The notes: a model not told the origin generated them from the letters alone. Counted from the stretch's first letter, positions 35,430 through 43,947 are shown. The stretch: 64,000 nt of DNA from DASVTR01 sp036387475 (GCA_036387475.1 DASVTR010000018.1:124001-188000); one strand, 5' to 3'. A program made the numbers and translations.

Positions 35430-36500
35430 TTACCTGGCGAAATAACCGCGACGGGTGCGCGCGGCCAGCTCCGGTCGGTTGGCGAGTTTGACGCTGACAG
35501 CTCGCCAGGAGCCGTCGCGCTGCTTGTTCGTCGGATTGTAGCCGATGCTGTAAACCATCCCCAGATCGCGTATCACCTGTTCGTAGACGCCATTCAAATC
35601 CTCCACCCTGCGCGCTCGATAGAGAATGCTGCCGCTCTCCGTTGCCAACTGCGCGAGTTGCTGCCGCGCGATGGCGAAGGTGCTTTCGATGCCGAACCAG
35701 CGGCGGTCTCTAATCATCTCGGCCTCAGTATCGAGATAAATCGGGAGCACGATGGCGTCGGATTCTCTGACGGCGTTAAGCAATTGACGATAATCAGTCG
35801 TAGAACCGTCGCCTGGAACATCAGGCAGGGCGTTGTCAACACCGTCAGTCATCACGACGATGGCGCTCCGGCGCTGCTCAACCGTTTTGCGCTCAAACAT
35901 ACGCTCCATGACAAAGCGCAGCGCGTCCCAAAACTTCGTCCCGCCCTCCGGCTTCTTAATCTTCTTAATCCGCGCCAGCAATTCCGCGCGGTCGAATGTG
36001 AGCGGCGAGACAATGGTGGGGTCGTTCGTAAAAGTCACGATGCCGATACGATCAGTTGGGCGCGCGGCTTCAACGAAACGCCGCGCAGATTTCCGCACCA
36101 GATCGAGCTTGTCAACGGTCGAGCCTGAAAGGTCCAGCAGCAAGACCAGATCGAAAGGCGTCGCGGCGGGAGCGAAGAATGCTATTTCCTGCGGCGCGCC
36201 GTTTTCGTAGATGAGGAAATCCTTCTGCTGCAACTCGCCGATAGCGCGCTGCGCGGCACGACCGAAGACGCTGACGTTGAGGTCAACCAACTCCGTTTCA
36301 ACGCGAATCGTCTCTATCGACTCCTGCGCCTGCTGCGCTACCTGCGGTGGTGGCGGTGGCGGCTCGTCGTCCTGCGCCTGAGCAATCGAAAAGCAGAAGG
36401 CGATTAACAGCGAGCAGCAGGCAGCAAGCAGCAAACGACGAATAGTCGTCCAAACTGAAGACTGAAAACTGAAAACTGAAAACTGCCTGTCAGTTTGCAT
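35430..36500 (-). CDS. VWFA-related acidobacterial-type protein (copy 2)
   Basis: 356 aa if starting at ATG 36500, which overlaps the previous stop by 11 bp. A hydrophobic export signal (RRLLLAACCSLLIAFCFSIAQAQ) is followed by a VWA domain with MIDAS LLLDLSGS and a C-terminal YSIGYNPTNKQRDGSWRAVSVKL. This is the VWFA-related type (TIGR03436) seen mainly in Acidobacteria. It is paralogous to the neighbouring 36490 gene. The residues before the signal come from a single-arm repeat (E11). Confidence 0.82.
   Translation of the reverse strand: MQTDRQFSVFSFQSSVWTTIRRLLLAACCSLLIAFCFSIAQAQDDEPPPPPPQVAQQAQESIETIRVETELVDLNVSVFGRAAQRAIGELQQKDFLIYENGAPQEIAFFAPAATPFDLVLLLDLSGSTVDKLDLVRKSARRFVEAARPTDRIGIVTFTNDPTIVSPLTFDRAELLARIKKIKKPEGGTKFWDALRFVMERMFERKTVEQRRSAIVVMTDGVDNALPDVPGDGSTTDYRQLLNAVRESDAIVLPIYLDTEAEMIRDRRWFGIESTFAIARQQLAQLATESGSILYRARRVEDLNGVYEQVIRDLGMVYSIGYNPTNKQRDGSWRAVSVKLANRPELAARTRRGYFAR
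36452..36486. repeat. Single-arm tandem word repeat (E11), AAAACTG type
   Basis: AAACTGAAGACTGAAAACTGA-type heptamers repeat about five times at the start of the 35430 gene. The same word forms the inner arms of E5. No opposite arm is seen. It lies in the N-terminal coding region and encodes the FSVFSFQSSV stretch if translation starts at 36500. Confidence 0.65.
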
Positions 36501-38199
36501 AATAGCCGCGTTTGCCGCGAGCGACCGCGCCTGCTCGTGAGAGGGCGACGCGGATTGCGCGCCACTTTCCATCGCGCTGCTTGTTGGTCGGGCGATAGCC
36601 GATGCTGTAGACCGTGCCGAGGTCTGCGACGACGCGTTCGTAAGCGCCCGCGAGGTCTTCGAGGCTCAACACTTCGTAGAAGATGCCGCCGCCCGTTTCT
36701 GCCAACTCCTGCATCCGGTCGTGGGCCAAATCGAAGGTTTCGGGCTGCACGTCCAGTTCGCTCAAAGACGAATACTCCGTCTCGGTCTCAAGCCATAGAG
36801 TATAAAGCACGCCGTCGAATTCGCGCACGCGCCCAAGCAGTTCATTATAGCCGAGCGTAGAGCCGTCGCCCGTGACGTTCGGGAGCGTGCTGTCGAGGCC
36901 GTCGCTCATCACGACGATAGCGTTGCGCCGCGAGTTTTTAGAATCCTTCAGCACTTCGTCGACGGCGAAATTGAGCGCGTCGTAAAGCTTGGTGCTGCCC
37001 TGCTGCTTGTCAATAGCATTGATGCTGCGGCGCAGGGCCGCACGGTCGCTCGTCAGCGGCGAGATGATGGTGGACTCAGAGCCGAAGGTGATAATACTGA
37101 TGCGGTCGTCCGGGCGCGCCGCATTGACGAAATGCAGCGCTGCTTCCCGAATCAAATGCACGACATCCTTTGTCGAGCCGGAGAGGTCTATGAGCAGCAC
37201 CAGATTGAAGGGGGCAGACGCGGAATCGAAATGCGCTATCTGCTGCGGCACGCCGTCTTCGTAGACTTTGAAATCACTGCGCGTGAGGCCGGTCAATCCG
37301 CGATTCGTGCCGCGATCAATGACGCTCATGTTGACGGTGACGAGTTCCGTATCGACGCGCACAACATCATTTTCGTCAATCTCTTCGGGCGTCGCTAAAG
37401 GGGTCGCAGGCGTGCCCGCGCCCGTTCCTCTACTATCATTGCCGACGAGACGCGGCGGCCTGCGTGTTCCGCCTGCGCTTGATTGATTGTCCTGCCCGAT
37501 AGTTGAAATACTTTCAGTCGACGGCGTGCGTTCAGCAGTCTCAGCCGGAGAGTCTGCGTTGACGAGCGTGATGTGTCCACTGTCGGAGCGTAGGCGCAAG
37601 AGGTTGCGGCCCTTCCCTAAAGTAGTTTCAAAGAAACGATTGCCGGGGCTGGCCGAACCGTTCGTCGTGAGGCTCGAATCAATGCTGCCGCTCGTTGTTT
37701 CCGCCCTGACAGCGGCGTTGCTGTCGGAAGAGACTTCGGCGCGTATATCGCCCTTGATGGTGCGCGCAGTTAGCGCTGTGGAGACGCCGCGCACGTCTAT
37801 CTCGCCGCTGCTGGTGACGACCTCCGCGCGTGCGCGCTCAGGAAGATGCACGACCAGATCAACACGCTGCGGCGTCGTGCCGGGCCTTTGGCGAGCGACG
37901 CTGATACTGAGCAGTCTTCGAGTTCGTTTGACGACGACGGGTGAGCTTTTCGGCGTTGCGCCGTCAATCGTCGCAGTAACGGAAACAAAACGTTCCCCCC
38001 AAACTTCAAGCTTTATGCCGCCGCGCCAATTTTCAATATGCAGCGCACCGTTTGCGGGCAACTCAAGTCGTACACCCTCATCAGCAGCCAGGCCAAAGTA
38101 AAGAGGTAAAAAGCAAAAGGCAGAAAATAGCAAACAGGCAGACAGAAGCTTGTAGCCTGTGCGCCGTTTGCGTTTGCCTCTTGTTTGTTCCTTCTTCAC
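36490..38199 (-). CDS. VWFA-related acidobacterial-type protein (copy 1) with N-terminal adhesin-like domain
   Basis: 569 aa. Signal sequence (LLSACLLFSAFCFLPLYFGLA) then a region of about 170 residues resembling DUF4097-like beta repeats (GALHIENWRGGIKLEVWGE, ARTIKGDIRAEVSSDSN). A linker follows, then a VWA domain (LLIDLSGSTKD; YSIGYRPTNKQRDGKWRAIRV). It is a tandem paralogue of the 35430 gene. Probably exported and metal-binding at the MIDAS; partner MoxR is 18 bp upstream. N-terminal codons overlap element E12. Confidence 0.82.
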   Translation of the reverse strand: MKKEQTRGKRKRRTGYKLLSACLLFSAFCFLPLYFGLAADEGVRLELPANGALHIENWRGGIKLEVWGERFVSVTATIDGATPKSSPVVVKRTRRLLSISVARQRPGTTPQRVDLVVHLPERARAEVVTSSGEIDVRGVSTALTARTIKGDIRAEVSSDSNAAVRAETTSGSIDSSLTTNGSASPGNRFFETTLGKGRNLLRLRSDSGHITLVNADSPAETAERTPSTESISTIGQDNQSSAGGTRRPPRLVGNDSRGTGAGTPATPLATPEEIDENDVVRVDTELVTVNMSVIDRGTNRGLTGLTRSDFKVYEDGVPQQIAHFDSASAPFNLVLLIDLSGSTKDVVHLIREAALHFVNAARPDDRISIITFGSESTIISPLTSDRAALRRSINAIDKQQGSTKLYDALNFAVDEVLKDSKNSRRNAIVVMSDGLDSTLPNVTGDGSTLGYNELLGRVREFDGVLYTLWLETETEYSSLSELDVQPETFDLAHDRMQELAETGGGIFYEVLSLEDLAGAYERVVADLGTVYSIGYRPTNKQRDGKWRAIRVALSRAGAVARGKRGYYAN

Positions 38200-38222
38200 T
38201 TTTGCCTTCCGCCTTTTTTACT
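38095..38222. repeat. Variable-arm stem-loop element (E12), GGCAAAAGG type
   Basis: AAAGAGGTAAAAAGCAAAAGGCAG-type arm (about 38098-38124) and the inverted TTTGCCTC...TTTTGCCTTCCGCC-type arm (about 38175-38213) flank the start of the 36490 gene. Part of the signal-peptide coding region of that gene lies inside the element, so the repeat has contributed coding sequence. Confidence 0.65.
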
Positions 38223-39225
38223 TATCTTCCGGAATGGCGCGCAGCAGTTCACGAATAACGTTTTCAGCGGTGATGCCTTCGGCTTCGGCGCGAAAGTTGG
38301 GGAGAATGCGGTGTCTGAGTACAGGGTACGCCACTCTGCGCACATCATCAAACCCGGCGGCGAAGCGACCGTCAAAGAGCGCCGACGCCTTTGCGCCCAA
38401 GATCAACGCCTGCCCTGCGCGCGGCCCCGCTCCCCAGCGCACGTTCTCATTAGCGTAAGCGATGGCTTCGTGCGTCTGCGGGCGCGTCGCGCGCACCATG
38501 CGTGCCGCGTAATCTATGATGTTCGTCGCCGCTGGCACGTCGCGGACAATTTCCTGAATTCTGAGCAGAGCCGCACCGTCGAGGACGGGACGCACACGAG
38601 CCGTCCGATTTGCTGTGGTCTGCGCGATAATCTCATGTTCTTCCGAAGCCGCAGGGTAACCAATGACGATCTCGAAGAGAAAGCGGTCGAGTTGCGCTTC
38701 GGGCAGATGATACGTCCCCTCCTGCTCAATCGGATTTTCGGTGGCAAGAACGAAGAACGGCCTATCGAGCGCGTAACGCACTCCGCTTGCCGTCACCTGC
38801 CCCTCCTGCATAGCTTCCAAGAGCGCGGCTTGCGTCTTAGGAGGAGCGCGGTTGATTTCATCTGCGAGCACAATGTTGGCGAAGACTGGGCCGCGTATAA
38901 AGCGCGCCTCGCGCCGCCCCGTCGCGCGATCCTCTTCGATAACGTCAGTCCCCGTAATGTCCGACGGCATCAAATCGGGCGTGAACTGGATGCGATTGAA
39001 ACTCAAATCGAGCGATTGGGCGAGGGTCTTGACGAGCAGTGTTTTGGCAAGGCCGGGCACGCCGCGAAGCAAACAATGGCCGCCGCAGGCGACAGCCAAC
39101 ATCAACTGGCGTACGACCTCGCGCTGGCCGACGATAACGCGCGCAATCTCCGCTTCCAGTTCCGCGAGCGACTGCTGCAAAGCATCAACGGTCGCGGCCT
39201 TTTCGCTCTCTTTAGTAACGTGCAT
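38218..39225 (-). CDS. MoxR-family AAA+ ATPase
   Basis: 335 aa. Walker A RGVPGLAKTLLVKTL, Walker B VLADEINRAPPKTQAALLEAMQEGQVT and the sensor/AAA_lid segment are the MoxR family. MoxR ATPases are chaperone-like and insert metals or cofactors or activate VWA-containing complexes. The gene lies 3 bp after the TPR gene and 18 bp before VWA copy 1, so it heads the operon's functional core. Confidence 0.93.
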   Translation of the reverse strand: MHVTKESEKAATVDALQQSLAELEAEIARVIVGQREVVRQLMLAVACGGHCLLRGVPGLAKTLLVKTLAQSLDLSFNRIQFTPDLMPSDITGTDVIEEDRATGRREARFIRGPVFANIVLADEINRAPPKTQAALLEAMQEGQVTASGVRYALDRPFFVLATENPIEQEGTYHLPEAQLDRFLFEIVIGYPAASEEHEIIAQTTANRTARVRPVLDGAALLRIQEIVRDVPAATNIIDYAARMVRATRPQTHEAIAYANENVRWGAGPRAGQALILGAKASALFDGRFAAGFDDVRRVAYPVLRHRILPNFRAEAEGITAENVIRELLRAIPEDK

Positions 39226-39228
39226 GAT

Positions 39229-39585
39229 TCAAGAGCTTTTATCTTCAGCGCAGAATTCCGTACCGGACTGAGGATTTGTTCCAGCCAGCAAGCCTTCCAT
39301 GTGTTGCCGCGCTTTCCACGCTCCGGTGCGTTCGGCAGCCTCTATGCCTACGGCCCAGGCGCGTCGCGCTTCCTCTGTTTGGCCCTGATTCTGGAGGGCA
39401 GTGCCGAGCATCTGGTAGGCGGCGGTGTAATCAGGATTGACGCGCACGACATTTCGCAGGGCATCTGTTGCCTTGCTCCATCTCTCGACCTTGAGGTATT
39501 CGCTCGCCAGGCCGTACCAGATCATAGCGTCGTCGGGCTGCTCGCGTGCCATCGCCTCAAAAATCTCAAGCCGTGATTGGCCCAT
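39229..39585 (-). CDS. Small TPR-repeat protein
   Basis: 118 aa. Two to three TPR-like helices (FEAMAREQPDDAMIWYGLASEYLKVERWSKATDALRNVVRVNPDYTAAYQMLGTALQNQGQTEEARRAW). It probably is an adaptor for protein interaction in the MoxR cluster. It begins the minus-strand run immediately before moxR and 29 bp after pilT ends; no signal peptide is visible. Confidence 0.82.
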   Translation of the reverse strand: MGQSRLEIFEAMAREQPDDAMIWYGLASEYLKVERWSKATDALRNVVRVNPDYTAAYQMLGTALQNQGQTEEARRAWAVGIEAAERTGAWKARQHMEGLLAGTNPQSGTEFCAEDKSS

Positions 39586-39614
39586 CTCTCATCACTCCAT
39601 CTTAATTTTAAAGG

Positions 39615-40844
39615 TTATTCAATCATGTCGAGCATCGAGCCGGAACTGGCTGGCTGCGTTTCGTGTGGCGCAGCAGTCGTACCACTTGCGCCGCCGAAGT
39701 CGGCCAGCCGTAGGAGCAAATTGTTCTGGTTCGTAGCATAGGCCAGGGCCTCTTCTTTACTGACGACGCGTGCGCGTATGAGTTGCTCGATAACCCCGTC
39801 GAACGTCTGCATTCCCTCCTGGTCGCCCTGCTCCATCGCATCGACAAGCGACTTGCCCTCGCTTTCGCCTCTTTCGATGTACTCTTTGGTGCGCGACGTT
39901 GACTTGAGAATTTCGATGGCGGCGACGCGCCCCTTCTGGTCGGCGCGCGGAATCAGTCGTTGCGAGATGATGTAGCGGAAGGATTGCGCGATACGATTGC
40001 GGATGGCCTGCTCTTCGTTTTTTGGAAAGACGCCGATGATGCGGTCAACGGTCTTGGAAGCATCAATCGTGTGCAGCGTGGAGAGCACTAGATGGCCCGT
40101 CTCCGCTGCTTCGAGCGCGACTTCAATCGTTTCGCGGTCGCGCATCTCGCCGACGAGGATGACCTTCGGCGCTTGACGCAAGGCTGCGCGCAGGGCGAGC
40201 GCGAAATCCGGCGTATCTGAATGAAGCTCGCGCTGGTGAATCGTCGAATTCTTGTGCTGGTGAAGAAATTCTATGGGGTCTTCGATGGTGACGATGTGAT
40301 AGTACTTCAGCTCGTTAATCAGGTTGATGACGGCGGCCAGCGTAGAGCTTTTCCCAGAGCCGGTCGGGCCTGTCACCAGCACGATGCCGTTCTTCAACTC
40401 GGCGATATTTTGCAATTGGGAAGGCAGATTAAGGTCGCTGAAGTTTGGCGGGTTGGCCGGAATGACGCGCATCACGATGGCGTGCGTTCCGCGCTGCATG
40501 AAGATATTGACGCGGAAGCGCGACAGGCCGGGCGCGCTAAACGAGAGATCGGCTGAGCCAAACTTCTCAAGATTGCCTGTTGCCTGCTGTTGATTACCGA
40601 TGATGAGCTTACTGATGCCGGCGGTGTGCGCGGGCGTCAGCTTTTCGAGGCCCGGAATGGGAACGCCCTGAAGTTTGCCGACAAGTTCGACCTGCGGCGG
40701 ACGGCCCGGCGAAAAGATCAGGTCGCTGACCTTGTCTGAGACGCCCAACATGCGCTGTAGGACTTGCACGAAGTTGAGTTGCGGCGCAGCAGTAACGGGC
40801 TGTCCCACGGGAGGATTCGTCGGTGGCTGAGGAGGTGTAGTCAT
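39615..40844 (-). CDS. pilT: PilT-type twitching motility ATPase
   Basis: 409 aa. Walker A VTGPTGSGKSSTLAAVI, Asp box IEDPIEFLH, Walker B VGEMRDRETIEVAL and His box HLVLSTLHTIDAS are those of GspE-type ATPases. The PilT-like AIRNRIAQSFRYIISQRLIPR motif supports pilus retraction rather than assembly. A Gln/Pro-rich N-terminus is present. No other type IV pilus gene is in the window. Confidence 0.9.
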   Translation of the reverse strand: MTTPPQPPTNPPVGQPVTAAPQLNFVQVLQRMLGVSDKVSDLIFSPGRPPQVELVGKLQGVPIPGLEKLTPAHTAGISKLIIGNQQQATGNLEKFGSADLSFSAPGLSRFRVNIFMQRGTHAIVMRVIPANPPNFSDLNLPSQLQNIAELKNGIVLVTGPTGSGKSSTLAAVINLINELKYYHIVTIEDPIEFLHQHKNSTIHQRELHSDTPDFALALRAALRQAPKVILVGEMRDRETIEVALEAAETGHLVLSTLHTIDASKTVDRIIGVFPKNEEQAIRNRIAQSFRYIISQRLIPRADQKGRVAAIEILKSTSRTKEYIERGESEGKSLVDAMEQGDQEGMQTFDGVIEQLIRARVVSKEEALAYATNQNNLLLRLADFGGASGTTAAPHETQPASSGSMLDMIE

Positions 40845-40850
40845 AAACTA

Positions 40851-41312
40851 GTAGTCAGTGGTCAGTGGTCGGTGGTCAGATTGCCTTTGAGTTAGGGCTG
40901 CTTATTTAGTAAAGCTCGTGAGAGACCGTTGATAAGGCGGGCAACTTCCGCAGTTTGTTCTAGCAAGCGCGTGGTTTCTGCGTCTTGTAAGTAGCCGAGC
41001 CTGCCTGATATTTGTAACTGTGTTTCTGTCTCCATGAATGACCCGTAAGCGATTGACAAGTGGTGCAAGAATTCTTTGGTAGAGTTGCGCCCTTGTCCTT
41101 CAGCTATATTAGATGGCACGGAAATAACGGCTCTTCTTAGCTGACTGGTCAGTCCATAGATTTCATCTTTGGGAAACCGCCCGCTTATTTGATAAATGGA
41201 TTCGACCAAATTCATTGCTTTCTGCCAGACGATTAATTCTTGATAGCTTTTAACAGTCATCGTCTTTGCTCTCTCGATTTCACTAACCACCGATCACCGA
41301 CCACTGACCACT
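40851..41312. mobile_element. Variable-arm stem-loop element carrying a four-helix-bundle gene (E13)
   Basis: The left arm (about 40851-40879) is built of GTCAGTGGTCAGTGGTCGG words and the right arm (about 41284-41312) is their inverted repeat (ACCACCGATCACCGACCACTG). They enclose a 122-aa four-helix-bundle gene. Just inside the left arm, 40877-40888 is the exact reverse complement of the 12-nt core of gene-less element E3. The structure resembles the intervening sequences of 23S rRNA that encode the same protein family, but it lies between pilT and a DUF4159 gene. Confidence 0.75.
40892..41260 (-). CDS. Four-helix-bundle protein (23S rRNA intervening-sequence/S23 family)
   Basis: 122 aa from ATG at 41260 (an upstream start at 41290 would read into the repeat arm). 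YQELIVWQKAMNLV, FPKDEIYGLTSQLRRAVISVPSNIAEGQGRNSTKEFLHHLSIAYGSFMETETQL and the C-terminal helix match the S23/TIGR02436 family. These proteins are encoded inside 23S rRNA IVSs and are related to Avd of diversity-generating retroelements; their biochemical role is unclear. No reverse transcriptase is nearby. The gene sits inside the inverted-repeat element. Confidence 0.93.
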   Translation of the reverse strand: MTVKSYQELIVWQKAMNLVESIYQISGRFPKDEIYGLTSQLRRAVISVPSNIAEGQGRNSTKEFLHHLSIAYGSFMETETQLQISGRLGYLQDAETTRLLEQTAEVARLINGLSRALLNKQP

Positions 41313-41316
41313 TTTC

Positions 41317-42075
41317 TCAATGTGTTAATGCGTAGACGATGATGTTGACACCGAAGCGGGTGTTGTCTTTGGTAGCGAAACGCTTGTTCGTCCAGTCGTA
41401 GTTCCACTCGCAGCCGTAGTCCTTGTTGGAATAAAGCACGCTGATGCGCCCGTCAATCTCTATGGCTTTCAGGTAATCATGAACGATGTCGTCGCCCCAG
41501 CCATTCAATTCGTGCGAGGTAGGGGGCGGGCCGTCCTTGAATTTGAAGAAGGAGCGATAAAGGGGATGCTCCTTCGGGAGTTTCCGCAAAACCTCTTCGG
41601 GACGGTCGAGGACGGCTTTGATTTCGCTCTCGAAGGTTCTGGCAAACGTGCCGTCAACGTCGTGGTTGCAGTCGTCAACGAACATGAAGCCGCCGTTTCG
41701 CAGGTAGCGCCGCAAATTGGCGCGCTCGGCTTCGTTAAAGCGGACGAGTTTGTTGCCCGTCAAATAGACGAATGGATAATCGCCGAGGCTCTCTGAGCCG
41801 ACATCCACAATGCGCTCCGTCGCTTCGACGCGAATCGAAGTGTATTCGACGAGCGAATTCAGCAAGTTGGATGGCATCTTCGGGTCAGCGTCCCAGTTGC
41901 CGGAAGCGTAGCGCAGGCGCGCGAAGGTAAAGCCGCCGACGGCGCTTAGAGGGCGGCGGGCGCTGGCTGGCGTCGGCGGATTCAAGGCAGCAATGCTCCG
42001 CTCCAAAGAGGCAGCGGCAACGCTGGCGGCAGTCGCGGCTGCGGCTGAATTGCGGATGAATTTACGGCGATTCAT
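41317..42075 (-). CDS. DUF4159 domain protein with twin-arginine-like signal
   Basis: 252 aa. N-terminus MNRRKFIRNSAAAATAASVAAASLE is a Tat-type signal. LPNGG-like fold with YLTGNKLVRFNEAERANLRRYLRNGGFMFVDDCNHDVDGTFARTFESEIKAVL and LNGWGDDIVHDYLKAIEIDGRISVLYSNKDYGCEWNYDW is DUF4159, which resembles class-I glutamine amidotransferases and is often found with MoxR/BatA genes. It lies about 200 bp from the next gene. Confidence 0.82.
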   Translation of the reverse strand: MNRRKFIRNSAAAATAASVAAASLERSIAALNPPTPASARRPLSAVGGFTFARLRYASGNWDADPKMPSNLLNSLVEYTSIRVEATERIVDVGSESLGDYPFVYLTGNKLVRFNEAERANLRRYLRNGGFMFVDDCNHDVDGTFARTFESEIKAVLDRPEEVLRKLPKEHPLYRSFFKFKDGPPPTSHELNGWGDDIVHDYLKAIEIDGRISVLYSNKDYGCEWNYDWTNKRFATKDNTRFGVNIIVYALTH

Positions 42076-42283
42076 CAGTTAATCTTCCCTTCAGGGCTTA
42101 TCCGTCCAAACGGGCAGCAAAGTTTCACTGCATTCTCGTGACCAAAAATAAATCTTTAGCACGAACAACTGCGACATTAAGGGCGTACATCAAAACAAAT
42201 GCAAGACCAGAGGGAGCGCTCGGCTCGGTCGGTTTGAGGCGAGTCTCCCGAAACTTAACGAAAGAGAGGCGCTAGGAAAGACA
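42076..42283. other. Intergenic region between divergent genes
   Basis: About 210 bp between the minus-strand DUF4159 gene and the plus-strand small gene at 42284. A GGAAAG site precedes the latter's ATG. No hairpin, repeat or promoter is clear enough to call. Confidence 0.4.
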
Positions 42284-42541
42284 ATGGCAACTTACAGAGA
42301 CCCTGTGCGATGTTTTGCTCCCATTGAAGTCGTCGAGCGCCTGCTGGAAATTCGTGCTGATGCGGGTTACTCTCCCGTTGTTTATCTCGTCTCGCCCGAT
42401 GATTTAGCGGCGTGTTTGGACGCATACGGATTCGACGTTTACAATTTTTCCGACTCGGAAGCGGCTTTTCACTTCGGAGATTACCGCGCGCCCCTCGCCC
42501 CCGGCGGCGACCGCGCGCACAGTTCTTTAACCACGCACTAA
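42284..42541 (+). CDS. Small hypothetical protein, 85 aa
   Basis: MATYRDPVRCFAPIEVVERLLEIRADAG then VVYLVSPDDLAACLDAYGFDVYNFSDSEAAFHFGDY is a compact alpha/beta sequence with no match I recognise. The ATG has GGAAAG about 7 nt upstream and codon usage resembles its neighbours. It is monocistronic, followed by perfect hairpin E14. Likely a real gene, but unproven. Confidence 0.55.
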   Translation: MATYRDPVRCFAPIEVVERLLEIRADAGYSPVVYLVSPDDLAACLDAYGFDVYNFSDSEAAFHFGDYRAPLAPGGDRAHSSLTTH

Positions 42542-42550
42542 AAACAGTAA

Positions 42551-42632
42551 AGTCTGGAGTCAGGAGTCCAGAGTCTGTAGTCAAAAGACAAAAGCCTTTG
42601 ACTACAGACTCTGGACTCCTGACTTTTTGACT
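42551..42632. repeat. Perfect 27-bp stem-loop element (E14), GACTCCAGAC type
   Basis: The arm 42559-42585 is the exact reverse complement of 42597-42623, with an 11-nt loop (AGACAAAAGCC). Further imperfect pairing extends outward and T-rich stretches follow on the right. It separates two convergent genes and may work as a bidirectional terminator. The same arm word appears in E7 (21.7 kb). Confidence 0.85.
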
Positions 42633-42642
42633 TTATGACTTT

Positions 42643-43947
42643 TCACAGGGCCTTGATGATGAAAAAGGTCATGTCATCAGACGCGCCGCGCCCGCCCGTC
42701 CATTCAAGCACGTCAGCCTGAATGAAAGTTATCAAATCTTTAGCCCCCAGGTGTCGCCCGTTGCGCACGGTCTCTGCCAGACGGAAGCGCCCATACTCTT
42801 CGCCCTTTTCGTTGGCCGCCTCCGTCGCGCCATCCGTATAGAGCACAAGCGTTTGGCCCGGCTCGATGGCTTGATAATACTCGTAATATCGCGTGTGCTG
42901 GAACATGCCGAGCGGGATGCCGCCGCGCTCTATAAATCGCGCAGTGCCGTCCGCATCCAGCAGCAGCGGCGGGTTGTGCCCGGCGTTCGTGTAGGCCAGC
43001 GTCATGTTCGAGGCGTCGAGCACTCCGTAAAAGGCTGTCACAAATTGGTTACGCTCGATGGATTCCCAGAGCAGGTAGTTAACCTTCGCCATGGAGATGT
43101 GCGGCGCGTAGCCGATGTGTATGGCCGCGCGTAAACTTGCGCGCAGGAAAGCCATCAGGAGCGCCGCCGGAACGCCCTTGCCGGAAACGTCCGCAATCAC
43201 AATTCCTATCTGGTCTTCATAAATGCTGACCCAATCGTAGTAATCGCCCGACACTTCTTCGGTCGAAAAGTTGTAAGCGCAGATGTCAAAGCCTTCGAGT
43301 TTCGGGTCGGAGGCCGGAAGCAGTTCAAGTTGTACCTGTCGTGCGACTTCAAGTTGGCCTTCGAGACGTTTCTTTTCAATCAACTGCTCGTGCAGCATCA
43401 CCTTTTCGATGATGATAGCGACCTGCGAAGCCAGCAGGAGCAAGACCTGTAAATCGTCGGGCGTGTAGGCGTTCAACTGGTCGCTTTCGAGATCGAAGAC
43501 GCCGATCACTTCATCGTTGGAGATAATCGGCGCGACCATCTCGGAGCGCGTCTCTTCGCGCGCGTTGATATAGCGCGGGTCTGTACGCACGTCCGGCGAG
43601 ATGACAGGCTCGCCCGTCAAGGCGACGTGGCCGATGATGCCCTCGCCCATCTTTAAGCGCAGGTCTCTTAATTCCTCTATGTCGTAGCCACGCACGGCCT
43701 CCGTGTGAAAGACGCAAGCCTGCGCAGGCAACTTGGAAGCGTTAGGCATCGCACACTTTAAAACGAAGATTCCGGCGGCATCGTAAGGAATCAAGGAATC
43801 GAGCGTGTCCATCACCAGGTGTAGAACTTCCTGCAAGTCTAGCGAGCGGCTGATCTTCTTGGTGATGTCCAACAGCAGACGCAGCTTGTCCGTCACGGTG
43901 AGTTGCAAAGCCGTGGCGACCGCTCCTTCTTTCAGATGCTCTGCCAT
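42643..43947 (-). CDS. GAF-SpoIIE-type PP2C serine phosphatase
   Basis: About 434 aa from ATG at 43947; a GTG at 44004 is possible. An N-terminal GAF domain (MGEGIIGHVALTGEPVISPDV, MVAPIISNDEVIGVFDLESDQLNAYTPDDLQVL) is followed by a helix linker and a PP2C/SpoIIE domain (YNFSTEEVSGDYYDWVSIYEDQIGIVIADVSGKGVPAALLMAFLRASLRA; FVLYTDGATEA-like TLVLYTDGATEAANEKG). It dephosphorylates STAS antagonists in anti-sigma partner switching; a STAS gene lies at 62.1 kb. Confidence 0.9.
   Translation of the reverse strand: MAEHLKEGAVATALQLTVTDKLRLLLDITKKISRSLDLQEVLHLVMDTLDSLIPYDAAGIFVLKCAMPNASKLPAQACVFHTEAVRGYDIEELRDLRLKMGEGIIGHVALTGEPVISPDVRTDPRYINAREETRSEMVAPIISNDEVIGVFDLESDQLNAYTPDDLQVLLLLASQVAIIIEKVMLHEQLIEKKRLEGQLEVARQVQLELLPASDPKLEGFDICAYNFSTEEVSGDYYDWVSIYEDQIGIVIADVSGKGVPAALLMAFLRASLRAAIHIGYAPHISMAKVNYLLWESIERNQFVTAFYGVLDASNMTLAYTNAGHNPPLLLDADGTARFIERGGIPLGMFQHTRYYEYYQAIEPGQTLVLYTDGATEAANEKGEEYGRFRLAETVRNGRHLGAKDLITFIQADVLEWTGGRGASDDMTFFIIKAL

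Noticed and set aside
38185..39576. Long plus-strand frame antisense to moxR (463 codons)
   Set aside because: It mirrors the conserved minus-strand moxR and its codon pattern is that of an antisense shadow in GC-rich DNA; no ribosome site or family match.
40851..41312. Diversity-generating retroelement (Avd-like protein)
   Set aside because: The protein is in the same broad superfamily as Avd, but no reverse transcriptase, template repeat or variable target gene is in the window.
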